A DNA stretch of 64,000 nucleotides from positions 22,815-86,814 of the IMG/VR virus record IMGVR_UViG_3300050026_000481; one strand, written 5' to 3'. Source of the stretch: a virus. The translations under genes and the position numbers were made by a program. Shown piece by piece: positions 37,200 to 45,412 of the stretch. Within the stretch, counting starts at the first letter, position 1. Every line of letters starts with the position of its first letter. Below the pieces are notes generated by a model. It searched no databases. It was not told the DNA's origin and saw nothing but the letters and a program-made list of their open reading frames with translations.

Positions 37200-38426
37200 A
37201 TGGACGAAGCTAAAATGTCGCGGACAGAAATCTCCGCGATGATTAAAGAAATGCTTGGCCCCGAGCTGGAGTCAGTCAAGAAGGCTGCAGCGCAGCGTGA
37301 CAATCTTGCGACGCGCGCACTACTCGGTGGAGAGCAACCGGAAACTAAAGCACAGAAAGGCGAAGCAGTTGCACAGTTTATTAAAGCAATTGCAATGGGT
37401 AAAGGACAGCGCAGTGAATCGTTCGACTTTGCACAGAGAGTGTATGGTGACGCGAATATCGTTACTAAGGCCCTTAGTGCAAACCAAGACACCACAGGCG
37501 GGTTCCTCGTACCTGAGGTTCTCAGTACCGAGATAATCGAGTACCTGCGTCCAGCTTCAGTAATGAGGAGCATGGGTGCACGGATTATGCCACTGAACAA
37601 CCTTCAGATGAGCATACCCAAGATTACCGGCGGGGCGACGGCTAGTTATGTTGGTGAAAATGTCAACATCTCGGCAACCCAGCAATCCTTCGGGCAGATA
37701 ACCCTCGCAGCCAAGAAACTCGCTGCACTGGTGCCAATCTCGAACGAACTGCTGCAGGTTAACACTATCGCAGCCGACCAGATTGTAAGAGAGGATTTGG
37801 TTAAGGCAATGGCAATGCGTGAAGACCTCGCATTCATACGCGGAGACGGCACGGCAAACACGCCTAAAGGACTTCTTTCTTGGGTTGATTCAGGCAACGT
37901 ATTTTCGGCTAATGATACAATCTCTGCCGCATCGGCGACACACTGGAGTCTGGCAAACGTCACAACTGACCTTGCTAACTGCATGCTTCTGTTGAGAAAG
38001 GCCAACATACCGATGACGAACTGTGGCTGGATTATATCGCCCAGAACTGAATACTTCTTGATGACGATAAGGGACTCACTTGGTAACTATGCATTCCAGC
38101 CAGAGATGGCAACCGGAAAGCTGCTCAGGTTCCCGTACGCTGTCACGACACAAATCCCGGAGAACATCTACGACTCAACGAACTCAAGTTCACTTGCAAG
38201 TGAAGTCTACTTCGTGAACTTCGATGATATGTTCATCGGCGATGCGATGCAGGTTCGAATCGACGTTAGTAACACCGCGGCATACTACGACGGTGCAAAT
38301 GTTGTTGCTACGTTCTCTGAAGACCAGACGGTTATTCGAGCGGTTAGTATGCACGACTTCGCTGCACGCTACAACAAGGCAATCGCAGTAATGAACAATG
38401 TCATGTGGGGCACGGCCTCGACATAA
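37200..38426 (+). CDS. Major capsid protein (HK97 fold)
   Basis: 408 aa; GGAGG nine bases upstream. Residues 1 to about 95 are a helical delta domain (SRTEISAMIKEMLGPELES) removed by the prohead protease. The mature shell protein begins near DTTGGFLVPEVL. Typical blocks are NLQMSIPKITGGATASYVGE, KKLAALVPISNELL, FIRGDGTANTPKGL and a C-terminal FVNFDDMFIGDAM. It forms the icosahedral capsid. Confidence 0.9.
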   Translation: MDEAKMSRTEISAMIKEMLGPELESVKKAAAQRDNLATRALLGGEQPETKAQKGEAVAQFIKAIAMGKGQRSESFDFAQRVYGDANIVTKALSANQDTTGGFLVPEVLSTEIIEYLRPASVMRSMGARIMPLNNLQMSIPKITGGATASYVGENVNISATQQSFGQITLAAKKLAALVPISNELLQVNTIAADQIVREDLVKAMAMREDLAFIRGDGTANTPKGLLSWVDSGNVFSANDTISAASATHWSLANVTTDLANCMLLLRKANIPMTNCGWIISPRTEYFLMTIRDSLGNYAFQPEMATGKLLRFPYAVTTQIPENIYDSTNSSSLASEVYFVNFDDMFIGDAMQVRIDVSNTAAYYDGANVVATFSEDQTVIRAVSMHDFAARYNKAIAVMNNVMWGTAST

Positions 38427-38465
38427 GCACGTCACGAGTTAAAACTTTTTAGGAGTGATTAAAAA

Positions 38466-39119
38466 ATGAGATATTATGATATCTCAGGCCGCGTAGCGGT
38501 ATTCAACCTCGCTCACTCTGTGGCTTGCACGACGAACGATACCACTGTTCTTGCAGCAGGTTCAGCACAATCGGCAGTAGCCGATGCTATGAAATATGTT
38601 GACCGCACGGGGTACTACTCGTATATTGTTCAGGTTATCCTTCAGGATAATATGAGTGCTGGCTCTCAGACGCTCAGCCTTTCAGTACTATTAGAAAGCA
38701 GCACACCGACAGCCGCAACCGCCGCAGGGTGGACGGCAGGTAAGAGTGCTGTTACCTCGGTGTCTTCAGCAGACGCGAATTACAAACAGCTTTACCTCAA
38801 CTCGACTGGTTCGATAACTTCTGTCTCAGATAAAAAGAACTTTATTTCGGCAGGGTTCCAGGACCAGCCATATGTGTGGACATCGTACGGTGATATACAT
38901 CTAACCCCCGTCGTGATGGACGCACGAATCTTCGGTTCGCTGCGCGATGCTAAGGTGACAGGTAAATATATTGCACCTGTGGTGACGGTTGTAGCAACCG
39001 ATGCTGGAACTCGAACCATCACGTGCGACGTTAACCTTATACTCGGCGGCGGCGACAGGATGCCTGTTTTTGAGGCAGGCACATCAGGTACAAATACATA
39101 TTATTCAGATGGACAATAA
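38466..39119 (+). CDS. Structural paralogue 1 (head decoration or fibre)
   Basis: 217 aa. First of three adjacent relatives. All begin MRY(Y/F)D, then share VDRTGYYSYI, a QLYLN strand, GFQDQPYVWT and DARIFGSLRDAKVTGKYIAP, and end with a GGT(A/S)GT..YY.GQ segment. Beta-rich. Position straight after the capsid gene suggests a decoration or major virion protein. Confidence 0.6.
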   Translation: MRYYDISGRVAVFNLAHSVACTTNDTTVLAAGSAQSAVADAMKYVDRTGYYSYIVQVILQDNMSAGSQTLSLSVLLESSTPTAATAAGWTAGKSAVTSVSSADANYKQLYLNSTGSITSVSDKKNFISAGFQDQPYVWTSYGDIHLTPVVMDARIFGSLRDAKVTGKYIAPVVTVVATDAGTRTITCDVNLILGGGDRMPVFEAGTSGTNTYYSDGQ

Positions 39120-39131
39120 GGAGATAAAATT

Positions 39132-39848
39132 ATGAGATATTACGATATTGGAACCCGCGCTCAAGTGTTCAGCCTTGGACGCGATATTCCGTGTGCAAGC
39201 ACCGCGGGGCCCACAACTACGATTCTTTGCCCAGCGGCAGGCTATAACAACACTACAGGTAGCAACGTTGCAGAGACGCCAACATCAGCGGCAACGACCC
39301 TTAATTATGCAACCCGTACGGGGTACTACTCGTACATTTTGCAGGTGGTTCTCACGGGCAATGCATCAATGCTGGTTGGTGACTATTTGACATTAGCAGT
39401 TAAAATGCAATCTTCGCCAGATTTAACATACTGGACTGACTTTACATCATACACATCGACTGATGTAGAACCCAACGCATACAAAACACTTTACCTGAAC
39501 CACACAGGTGCAACGGGTGCAACGGCATCCCAGTCATATGAGGTTCCGGTTTGTACAAGCACAAGCGACGCAGTTCCCAGCGTAGCAGGATTTGTAGCGC
39601 AGCCATATACATGGACGGCCGCAGGCTCAACGTCCGCGTCACCCGTAATCGACGCCAGAATCTTTGGCACGCTGCGAAAGAAAAACGTGACAGGGAAGTA
39701 TATAGCACCGTATATAACGGTGGCTAACTATGGCACGTCTGTTACTGCATACGCCAATGTGAACCTTATACTTGGCGCTGGCGACCAGATGCCTGTCATC
39801 GAAGGCGGCACGGCAGGCACGAGCACTTATTTCTCGAAAGGACAGTGA
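39132..39848 (+). CDS. Structural paralogue 2
   Basis: 238 aa. Shares ATRTGYYSYILQVVL, TLYLN, GFVAQPYTWT, DARIFGTLRKKNVTGKYIAP and GGTAGTSTYFSKGQ with its neighbours. Differs mainly by inserts in two loops. GATAAAA-type leader with a GGAG upstream. Confidence 0.6.
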   Translation: MRYYDIGTRAQVFSLGRDIPCASTAGPTTTILCPAAGYNNTTGSNVAETPTSAATTLNYATRTGYYSYILQVVLTGNASMLVGDYLTLAVKMQSSPDLTYWTDFTSYTSTDVEPNAYKTLYLNHTGATGATASQSYEVPVCTSTSDAVPSVAGFVAQPYTWTAAGSTSASPVIDARIFGTLRKKNVTGKYIAPYITVANYGTSVTAYANVNLILGAGDQMPVIEGGTAGTSTYFSKGQ

Positions 39849-39853
39849 TTTAA

Positions 39854-40555
39854 ATGAGATATTTTGACCTTTCCGGCCGCGTTCAGGTAATTAGCTTAGT
39901 TGATTCTGTAGGCGTTACGAATAGCACGCCAACAATTATCAGCCATGGTTCGGACCAGACTGCTACGGCACCTACGTACACTATGCCCTATGTTGACCGT
40001 ACGGGGTACTACTCGTACATCCTGCATATTGTCGTTAAGAGTGGATTAGAAGTAGGGCATACTCTTAGCCTGTCAGCTAAAATGCAGAGCGCAACGGATG
40101 TTACGTCTGCTTCAACGTGGACGTCAACATGCGCAGACTTCACCTCGCTGCAATCAACGGCAGGGGTAAAAGATGCGTACTACAAGCAGCTTTACCTCAA
40201 TACAACCGGAGCCGCGGCAGATTATGACGTTGTTGGCACGACGGCATTCCCAGCCGGATGGCGGGACCAGTGCTCAACCGTAGCAAATGCAACGTATGGT
40301 TGCGTCTACACCGCACCCTCAAGTGCAGCGTATACCAAACCAGTTGTATTTGACGCGCGCCTTATGGGCTCACTACGCAACGCTGAAGTCATTGGTAAGT
40401 ACATCGCTCCGTGGATTACGGTTGCAGATACGCACGCAACGCCCAACTCACCTAGTACCACAGTCAGCGCAAGCCTCATACTTACTGGCGACACGATGCC
40501 CGTGATAACGGGCGGCACGGCAGGCACGGACAACTACTACACAAAGGGGCAGTAA
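39854..40555 (+). CDS. Structural paralogue 3
   Basis: 233 aa. Begins MRYFDLSGRVQVISL; shares VDRTGYYSYILHIV, QLYLN, DARLMGSLRNAEVIGKYIAP and GGTAGTDNYYTKGQ. Only five bases separate it from the previous copy. Three tandem copies could form a heteromeric ring or turret. Confidence 0.6.
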   Translation: MRYFDLSGRVQVISLVDSVGVTNSTPTIISHGSDQTATAPTYTMPYVDRTGYYSYILHIVVKSGLEVGHTLSLSAKMQSATDVTSASTWTSTCADFTSLQSTAGVKDAYYKQLYLNTTGAAADYDVVGTTAFPAGWRDQCSTVANATYGCVYTAPSSAAYTKPVVFDARLMGSLRNAEVIGKYIAPWITVADTHATPNSPSTTVSASLILTGDTMPVITGGTAGTDNYYTKGQ

Positions 40556-40565
40556 GCCAATCCAA

Positions 40566-40757
40566 ATGAAAACGGTAGAATTTCTCGACCAAAACCCACC
40601 ATATCGAATCGGTGACATAGCGGGATTTGAGGATGAAATTGCTAAGAGGTTAGTAGAAGGCGGAAAAGCCAAATACTTCAAACCAGAAAAAGCAAAAAAC
40701 CTCGACTCGCCCCCCGAGGACAAAATGGTTCGGAGCGGCGAGATAAAAAAGAAATGA
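40566..40757 (+). CDS. Small head-associated protein
   Basis: 63 aa. VEFLDQNPPYRIGDIAGFED then AKRLVEGGKAKYF is a pattern seen in short proteins after the capsid gene of many phages (a small beta barrel with a helix). Basic C-terminus. Followed directly by a terminator that overlaps its stop. Confidence 0.6.
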   Translation: MKTVEFLDQNPPYRIGDIAGFEDEIAKRLVEGGKAKYFKPEKAKNLDSPPEDKMVRSGEIKKK

Positions 40758-40786
40758 GCGTCTTCAAGGCGCTCACCACCCTTTTT
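40755..40786 (+). terminator. Intrinsic terminator after head genes
   Basis: TGAGCGTC (40755-40762) pairs with GGCGCTCA (40768-40775) with one U-G; loop TTCAA; then CCACCCTTTTTC. It overlaps the stop of the small head protein. Confidence 0.7.
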
Positions 40787-40809
40787 CATTTAACACGGAG
40801 GGGAATCAA

Positions 40810-42207
40810 GTGACAAATATTCCTATTAGTGCTGATTTTGGAGGCAACCTGTGTGCTCCCCTTTTGAATAGAGTAGCCACTGAAGATATCCAAGACGGTG
40901 CGGTCACCCCGCAAAAGCTTTATGCAGGCGGAACTGAGACTACGTACATCTGGGTATCCGCGGCAGACGGCAACGATACTACAGGCACAGGTTCAGTTAC
41001 CGCACCATATGCCACGATAACCAAAGCGTTTTCGGTGGTAACAGCGGCGCGCAATACTATTTACGTTTTACCTGGTACATATACAGAAGCATCGATTTTG
41101 ACATGGCCAAACGTCAATAATGTACAATTAATCGGACTTGACTGGGGTGGCAACGTTACCATCACCGCGCCCGCTGACGGCGGTGCTGAGGTTATACTAA
41201 TAAACCCGACATTCACGTCAGCAACACTCTCAGCGTTCATTGAAAATGTCTTAATATACCACGGCAACTCAAAAATCGGCGTAAAGATAGACAACGCGCA
41301 CATGGGAAGCCGGAAGCTTATGGTGTACCTATTGACCGTACCAACGTACGGCTCTGGTAATTCTGTTGATATGAGCCACACGGTAACCGGCCAGGCCATT
41401 AGACTCTACATGGTGAACTGCGATGAGGTTACTGGGTTAGTAAACTTACTTACCACTACTACAGACGACCGATTCAGATTTAGGAACTGTACACTTATTG
41501 GTGGAGTAACAAACACTGGAGCGATAGCATCCGAGATTACGTTTATTGATTCCGTACTATTAACCAGCGGTCTTACCACAGACGGAGCTAATGTTCTCAC
41601 TCTTGTGGGAAGCGTTTACCGGACTTCTACAACAGGAGTGTACACCCCAGCAATAACCGGCGCACAACTAGCCGCTGCCGCGGGCATAACCGGCTCACAG
41701 ATAGCAAGCACGACGGTCGCGGCTGGAAATATACTAGGCAATACAATAACCACAAGCCAGATTAGCACAACGGCTGGCATACTCGGCTCGCAACTCGGGC
41801 AGGGCACGACGCACGTCCTGACGGGAACTGTAGCTTTCGGTGACACGACAGGCGCCATCACAGGAATGACAATCCCTGCGAAGTCACTTGTCACGGACGT
41901 TATCGCAGTACCGGCGGCGGTGTTCAATGGGGCTACGTTTTCAATATCTATTGAGGACAGCGGCGCTCCGGCAGGGTTCTTACCAGCAATGACTCTCCTG
42001 AACAGCACCCTTACTGTGGTGAATGTTGCGGTCGGTGCTGACCCATCAACGCGCGGACCGCTACTGTGGAATAGTACCACGGGTGCTACGTGCCCCATAA
42101 CGGCGTATTATAACAGTACTGATGCCGTCCACGCGACAATCTCAAAATCAGGTTCACCGAGTACAGGTTCACTGAAAGTCTATTGTGTCTATGTGGCTCT
42201 AGCATGA
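40810..42207 (+). CDS. Beta-helix fibre or spike protein
   Basis: 465 aa from GTG 40810 with a GGAGGGG upstream. Residues about 50-290 look like a right-handed parallel beta helix of the pectate-lyase/DUF1565 kind (ADGNDTTGTGSVTAPYATIT, IYVLPGTYTEAS). An anchor part may be GAVTPQKLYAGG near residue 35. The end has repeats ITGSQIASTTV/TTSQISTTAGILGSQ. A likely tail or head fibre that binds or trims glycans. Confidence 0.6.
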   Translation: MTNIPISADFGGNLCAPLLNRVATEDIQDGAVTPQKLYAGGTETTYIWVSAADGNDTTGTGSVTAPYATITKAFSVVTAARNTIYVLPGTYTEASILTWPNVNNVQLIGLDWGGNVTITAPADGGAEVILINPTFTSATLSAFIENVLIYHGNSKIGVKIDNAHMGSRKLMVYLLTVPTYGSGNSVDMSHTVTGQAIRLYMVNCDEVTGLVNLLTTTTDDRFRFRNCTLIGGVTNTGAIASEITFIDSVLLTSGLTTDGANVLTLVGSVYRTSTTGVYTPAITGAQLAAAAGITGSQIASTTVAAGNILGNTITTSQISTTAGILGSQLGQGTTHVLTGTVAFGDTTGAITGMTIPAKSLVTDVIAVPAAVFNGATFSISIEDSGAPAGFLPAMTLLNSTLTVVNVAVGADPSTRGPLLWNSTTGATCPITAYYNSTDAVHATISKSGSPSTGSLKVYCVYVALA

Positions 42208-42219
42208 GGTGATAAAAAA

Positions 42220-42645
42220 ATGACATTTCCAACAAGCGGAACATCAAGAATAGGCATAGACACCGCAGGCGACATGAGCGGCGCAGCGTATAGCGCCGAC
42301 GGTTCCGCGAAAATCGAATGGGCCGCACTACTCAATTCAGTCATAAGCAACGGTACGGTTAACACAGCAACTACAGCACCTACGGCTATCGTATCTGGTT
42401 CGTTTACTGAGGCGAACACGAACATACACCCCTTCGCGGCGGTTTCAACACCCTGCGGGTCAAAGATAACGGTAGTCGCGGATGCACTGAATAACGCGGC
42501 GGGCGTCCTCGTTGGCGGCGCGGCCCCGGCATATCCGCTGTACCCCGGCCAGTCAGTTGTTATAGCCATTAACGACCTAGCGAACGTCTATTACCAATTC
42601 GGCGCCCACGTAGGCGATAAGATTTACTTTATACAGTCAGCTTAA
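42220..42645 (+). CDS. Structural protein, unknown
   Basis: 141 aa, beta-rich and Ala/Ser/Thr-rich, with a good GAGGTG upstream. PTAIVSGSFTEANTNIHPFA and LYPGQSVVIAINDLANVYYQ are typical of small virion proteins. Not recognised. Confidence 0.5.
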   Translation: MTFPTSGTSRIGIDTAGDMSGAAYSADGSAKIEWAALLNSVISNGTVNTATTAPTAIVSGSFTEANTNIHPFAAVSTPCGSKITVVADALNNAAGVLVGGAAPAYPLYPGQSVVIAINDLANVYYQFGAHVGDKIYFIQSA

Positions 42646-42653
42646 ATGCATAA

Positions 42654-43010
42654 ATGACCTACCGCATAAAAAAGCTCAAGCACGAAACCGGTTGGGATGC
42701 AGTACCGATAGACCCCCGCCTTTCGCAATGGAACGCCGAACGCGACGCTAAAACAAACTCACAGCACATTGAAGCAAGAGTTTACCCACCAAAGGTAAAA
42801 GAGCGAAGCGGTATCCTACCCCCGCTTGAAGAGCTACGAAATTGTACTACGTGTGTTAAAGGCCGTAAATTACCAGAAGAGGATTTAACTCCCGACCAGT
42901 ACTGCCGCCAATGCCGGTGGGATATACACACGCACCGCGGAAACAATCATTTCGATAACGACTGTACATATTACGTCAGAATGAGAAATGAAGATATTCG
43001 TTTACTATAA
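42654..43010 (+). CDS. Zinc-site protein of the WDxHTH type, copy 1
   Basis: 118 aa. NCTTCVKGRKLPEEDLTPDQ, then CRQCRWDIHTHRG and DNDCTYYVR. The same order occurs at 54249 (NCRTCRKGRELP, CTWDMHTHIG, CSNW). Cys/His spacing suggests a zinc site. The pair is new to me; both copies sit among virion genes. Confidence 0.55.
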   Translation: MTYRIKKLKHETGWDAVPIDPRLSQWNAERDAKTNSQHIEARVYPPKVKERSGILPPLEELRNCTTCVKGRKLPEEDLTPDQYCRQCRWDIHTHRGNNHFDNDCTYYVRMRNEDIRLL

Positions 43011-43012
43011 CA

Positions 43013-43639
43013 ATGAAAATCTTTATTCCGTATACTAGCATCCTGCCGGAAACGTTGAAGTGCCTTGAGCCGTACGATTACACCCCAGTTAAAATGGTCG
43101 AAGAAAATGATTATCCGCACTACTTCCAAAAAAGATGGGAAGAGGGTGAGAGTTTCATCACCATCGAACACGACACGGTATTTGAACCCGGTGCTATTGA
43201 AGAACTCGAAAACTGCCCTGAAGAGTGGTGCGCGTATTCTATCGGTGGGTATGACGCGGTATGGGACAAAGAAAACGCGAAAGTGAAGATTCTACCTTAC
43301 AGTATAAAACACTTCGTTGACGGAATAGCCCCAACACTTGCCCTTATAAAGTTCGAGAGTAGCTTCATTAAAAAATATCCAGACCTTTGGGACGGACTTC
43401 CGGAAAGAACCGACCTCAAGCAACGGTGGATGTGGTGTGATGGGTGGCTGGACGGCTACACGCGCTCAAGAGATATTCTGTGTCACCAGCATTATAAAAA
43501 TGTTATTAACGCAAACCCAAAATACAAAACGTTACTGGAACTAGAAAAAACGGGAAGAATCCACTTGTTTGAAACAATAGAAGGCGCAAGGGCGCGCGTG
43601 CATATGCCTACAATTTCGGTTGAAAATAACATTTTATGA
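43013..43639 (+). CDS. Glycosyltransferase-like protein, copy 1
   Basis: 208 aa. KIFIPYTSILPETLKCLEPY opens an alpha/beta domain; ITIEHDTVFEPGAIEELENC has the Asp-centred EHD motif of GT-A type transferases. CDGWLDGYTRS and HMPTISVENN are shared with 44175. It probably adds sugars to virion or host surface. Coupled to the next gene by ATGATG overlap. Confidence 0.5.
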   Translation: MKIFIPYTSILPETLKCLEPYDYTPVKMVEENDYPHYFQKRWEEGESFITIEHDTVFEPGAIEELENCPEEWCAYSIGGYDAVWDKENAKVKILPYSIKHFVDGIAPTLALIKFESSFIKKYPDLWDGLPERTDLKQRWMWCDGWLDGYTRSRDILCHQHYKNVINANPKYKTLLELEKTGRIHLFETIEGARARVHMPTISVENNIL

Positions 43640-44175
43640 TGAATACGTTAGAATCTTTGGCGAAAAAATATCCTACGGACAAGTTTACCGTACACCCTTA
43701 CCTAGAGGTGTACAAAAATTTGTTTGATTCTATACGGGCCGACATAAAAAACGTATTGGAGATGGGGGTTCAATATGGCTATTCGTTCTCCTTATGGAAC
43801 GATTACTTCTTTAATGCCCATATTTGCGGCATAGATATTGTGGATTTGCGTCCAAGTACGTTTCAAATGTCGAATCGCATGTCTTTTCATAAAGGGGATG
43901 CGTATGATACCACTTTTATACAAAAGATTGCTAAAAAAACGTTTGACGTTCTAATTGACGATGGCCCCCACACCCTACCCTCTATGCTGTTTTTCGCTAA
44001 ACATTATAGTAAACTTTTGAGTCTTGGTGGGGTCTTGATTATCGAGGATATCCCCGACCTAAATTGGACCCCTCAGATTATCTCGGCCCTTCCAAACAAA
44101 TGCGTTACAAAGATTATAAATGGAAAAAGTGTAACGGGGGAGATTGTCGTAGTTGCACAGGAGTGCGCATCGTGA
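43636..44175 (+). CDS. SAM-dependent methyltransferase
   Basis: 179 aa. NVLEMGVQYGYSFSLWNDYF is a glycine-type SAM motif I, followed by CGIDIVDLRPS (acidic ribose ligand), DVLIDDGPHTLPSMLFFAKH and GGVLIIEDIPD. This resembles sugar O-methyltransferases of the Methyltransf_24/macrocin type. Its place between two glycosyltransferase-like paralogues suggests it methylates the sugar they add. Confidence 0.7.
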   Translation: MMNTLESLAKKYPTDKFTVHPYLEVYKNLFDSIRADIKNVLEMGVQYGYSFSLWNDYFFNAHICGIDIVDLRPSTFQMSNRMSFHKGDAYDTTFIQKIAKKTFDVLIDDGPHTLPSMLFFAKHYSKLLSLGGVLIIEDIPDLNWTPQIISALPNKCVTKIINGKSVTGEIVVVAQECAS

Positions 44176-44867
44176 TGAATGTGTTTGTACCCTTCACCGA
44201 GATTCAGCCAGAGACTAAAGAATGTCTTGCGCCGTACGATTACACCCCAGTAGAGATGGTGAACGATGATGACTATCTACATTATTTCCAACAGCGATGG
44301 AACGAAAAAGAATCGTTCATTAACTGCGAACATGATACTATTTTCGAGCGCGGGGCAATCGAAGAGTTAGAAAACTGCTCGGAAGAATGGTGTGCCTTTG
44401 GTGTTTGGGGAAACGAAATAGTATGGGACCAAGAAAGCAGCAAGGCCACAACTAAGCATTTCCACGAAAAGCATTTCGTTGACGGAAATGTGGCAACATT
44501 GGCCCTTATGAAGTTTGGACAGAAGTTTATAGCGGCACATCCGGCTATTTGGGATGAAATGGCGGCTAGTAAATTTATAGATATACCGATGTGGAGGTGG
44601 TGTGATTTGTGGTTGGATAATTATACACAAGAGAACTGCCACCAGCATTACCCCCGAGTAATCAACGCAAATCCACTTTACCCCTCATCAGAAGAATTAG
44701 AGGATATAGCGAGGAGAAATGAAATGGTCTTAGAAGAAGAAGGAACTGTAGGAATAGATACTGGAGCAGCGGCAGGTGTGCATATGCCGACGGTAATGGT
44801 TGAAAATAATATTCTGGATAAAAACGGAAAACGGATTAAAAAGGAAAGTGAGGAGTTAGAAAAATGA
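44175..44867 (+). CDS. Glycosyltransferase-like protein, copy 2
   Basis: 230 aa from ATG 44175, sharing a base with the previous stop. FVPFTEIQPETKECLAPYDY, NCEHDTIFERGAIEELENC and CDLWLDNYTQENCHQHYPRV align along the full length with 43013. It has a longer acidic C-terminus. The two copies probably arose by duplication around the methylase. Confidence 0.5.
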   Translation: MNVFVPFTEIQPETKECLAPYDYTPVEMVNDDDYLHYFQQRWNEKESFINCEHDTIFERGAIEELENCSEEWCAFGVWGNEIVWDQESSKATTKHFHEKHFVDGNVATLALMKFGQKFIAAHPAIWDEMAASKFIDIPMWRWCDLWLDNYTQENCHQHYPRVINANPLYPSSEELEDIARRNEMVLEEEGTVGIDTGAAAGVHMPTVMVENNILDKNGKRIKKESEELEK

Positions 44868-45343
44868 CATCAGGAGTTTATGATAATTTTATGGTCAAGA
44901 TAATGACCGGACAGCTTGGAGCATCTGCAATGGTCGCGGCTAACACGGGCGGCGGAACGTTCCCCGGCGTGTACAGTATGTTGTCAAACGGGCAACCAAC
45001 GCAGACCCTATCAACGGCTAACTGTGAGTATGACCACGTTGAATCCCAAATAAGCGCAACAAACGGCTACGTTTTGGGGGGTAGTGCGGTTAACACCCTC
45101 GTACCAACGATGACGTCGCACGTTACGGGTATAAAAACAAACGCAAACCTTGTGTACACCACGACCCAGACACTAACCGCACAGTGGTTAAATCTGCAGT
45201 TCGCTCTGACGGCGCTCACGACTGCAGCGAACCCATTAATGTGCTTCCTTGATATGGGCGCACAGAGTGTGACTAGCGGAACCCTAACGATAGCCTGGAA
45301 CAGTAACGGCATATTCACACTGACGGTAGCGGCAGCAGGTTAA
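44864..45343 (+). CDS. Virion protein, beta-rich
   Basis: 159 aa. YDNFMVKIMTGQLG, SATNGYVLGGSAVNTLVPTM and SVTSGTLTIAWNSNGIFTLT. The last block matches SSGTFTLAWSGSGVFTL of 54708 and GGSFSITCPVTGWFEW of 55165, so these are one small family of structural proteins. Confidence 0.55.
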   Translation: MTSGVYDNFMVKIMTGQLGASAMVAANTGGGTFPGVYSMLSNGQPTQTLSTANCEYDHVESQISATNGYVLGGSAVNTLVPTMTSHVTGIKTNANLVYTTTQTLTAQWLNLQFALTALTTAANPLMCFLDMGAQSVTSGTLTIAWNSNGIFTLTVAAAG

Positions 45344-45351
45344 ACACGTGA

Positions 45352-45392
45352 GGGCATCACCTCCGTGTGCCCCCATTTTCTTTTCTTTTTCT
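45352..45392 (+). terminator. Intrinsic terminator
   Basis: GGGCA(T)CAC (45352-45360) pairs with GTGTGCCC (45365-45372) with one bulge, then CCATTTTCTTTTCTTTTT. It separates the structural gene from the giant repeat gene. Confidence 0.65.
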
Positions 45393-45412
45393 AGCGTTAG
45401 CGGAGGCTTTCT

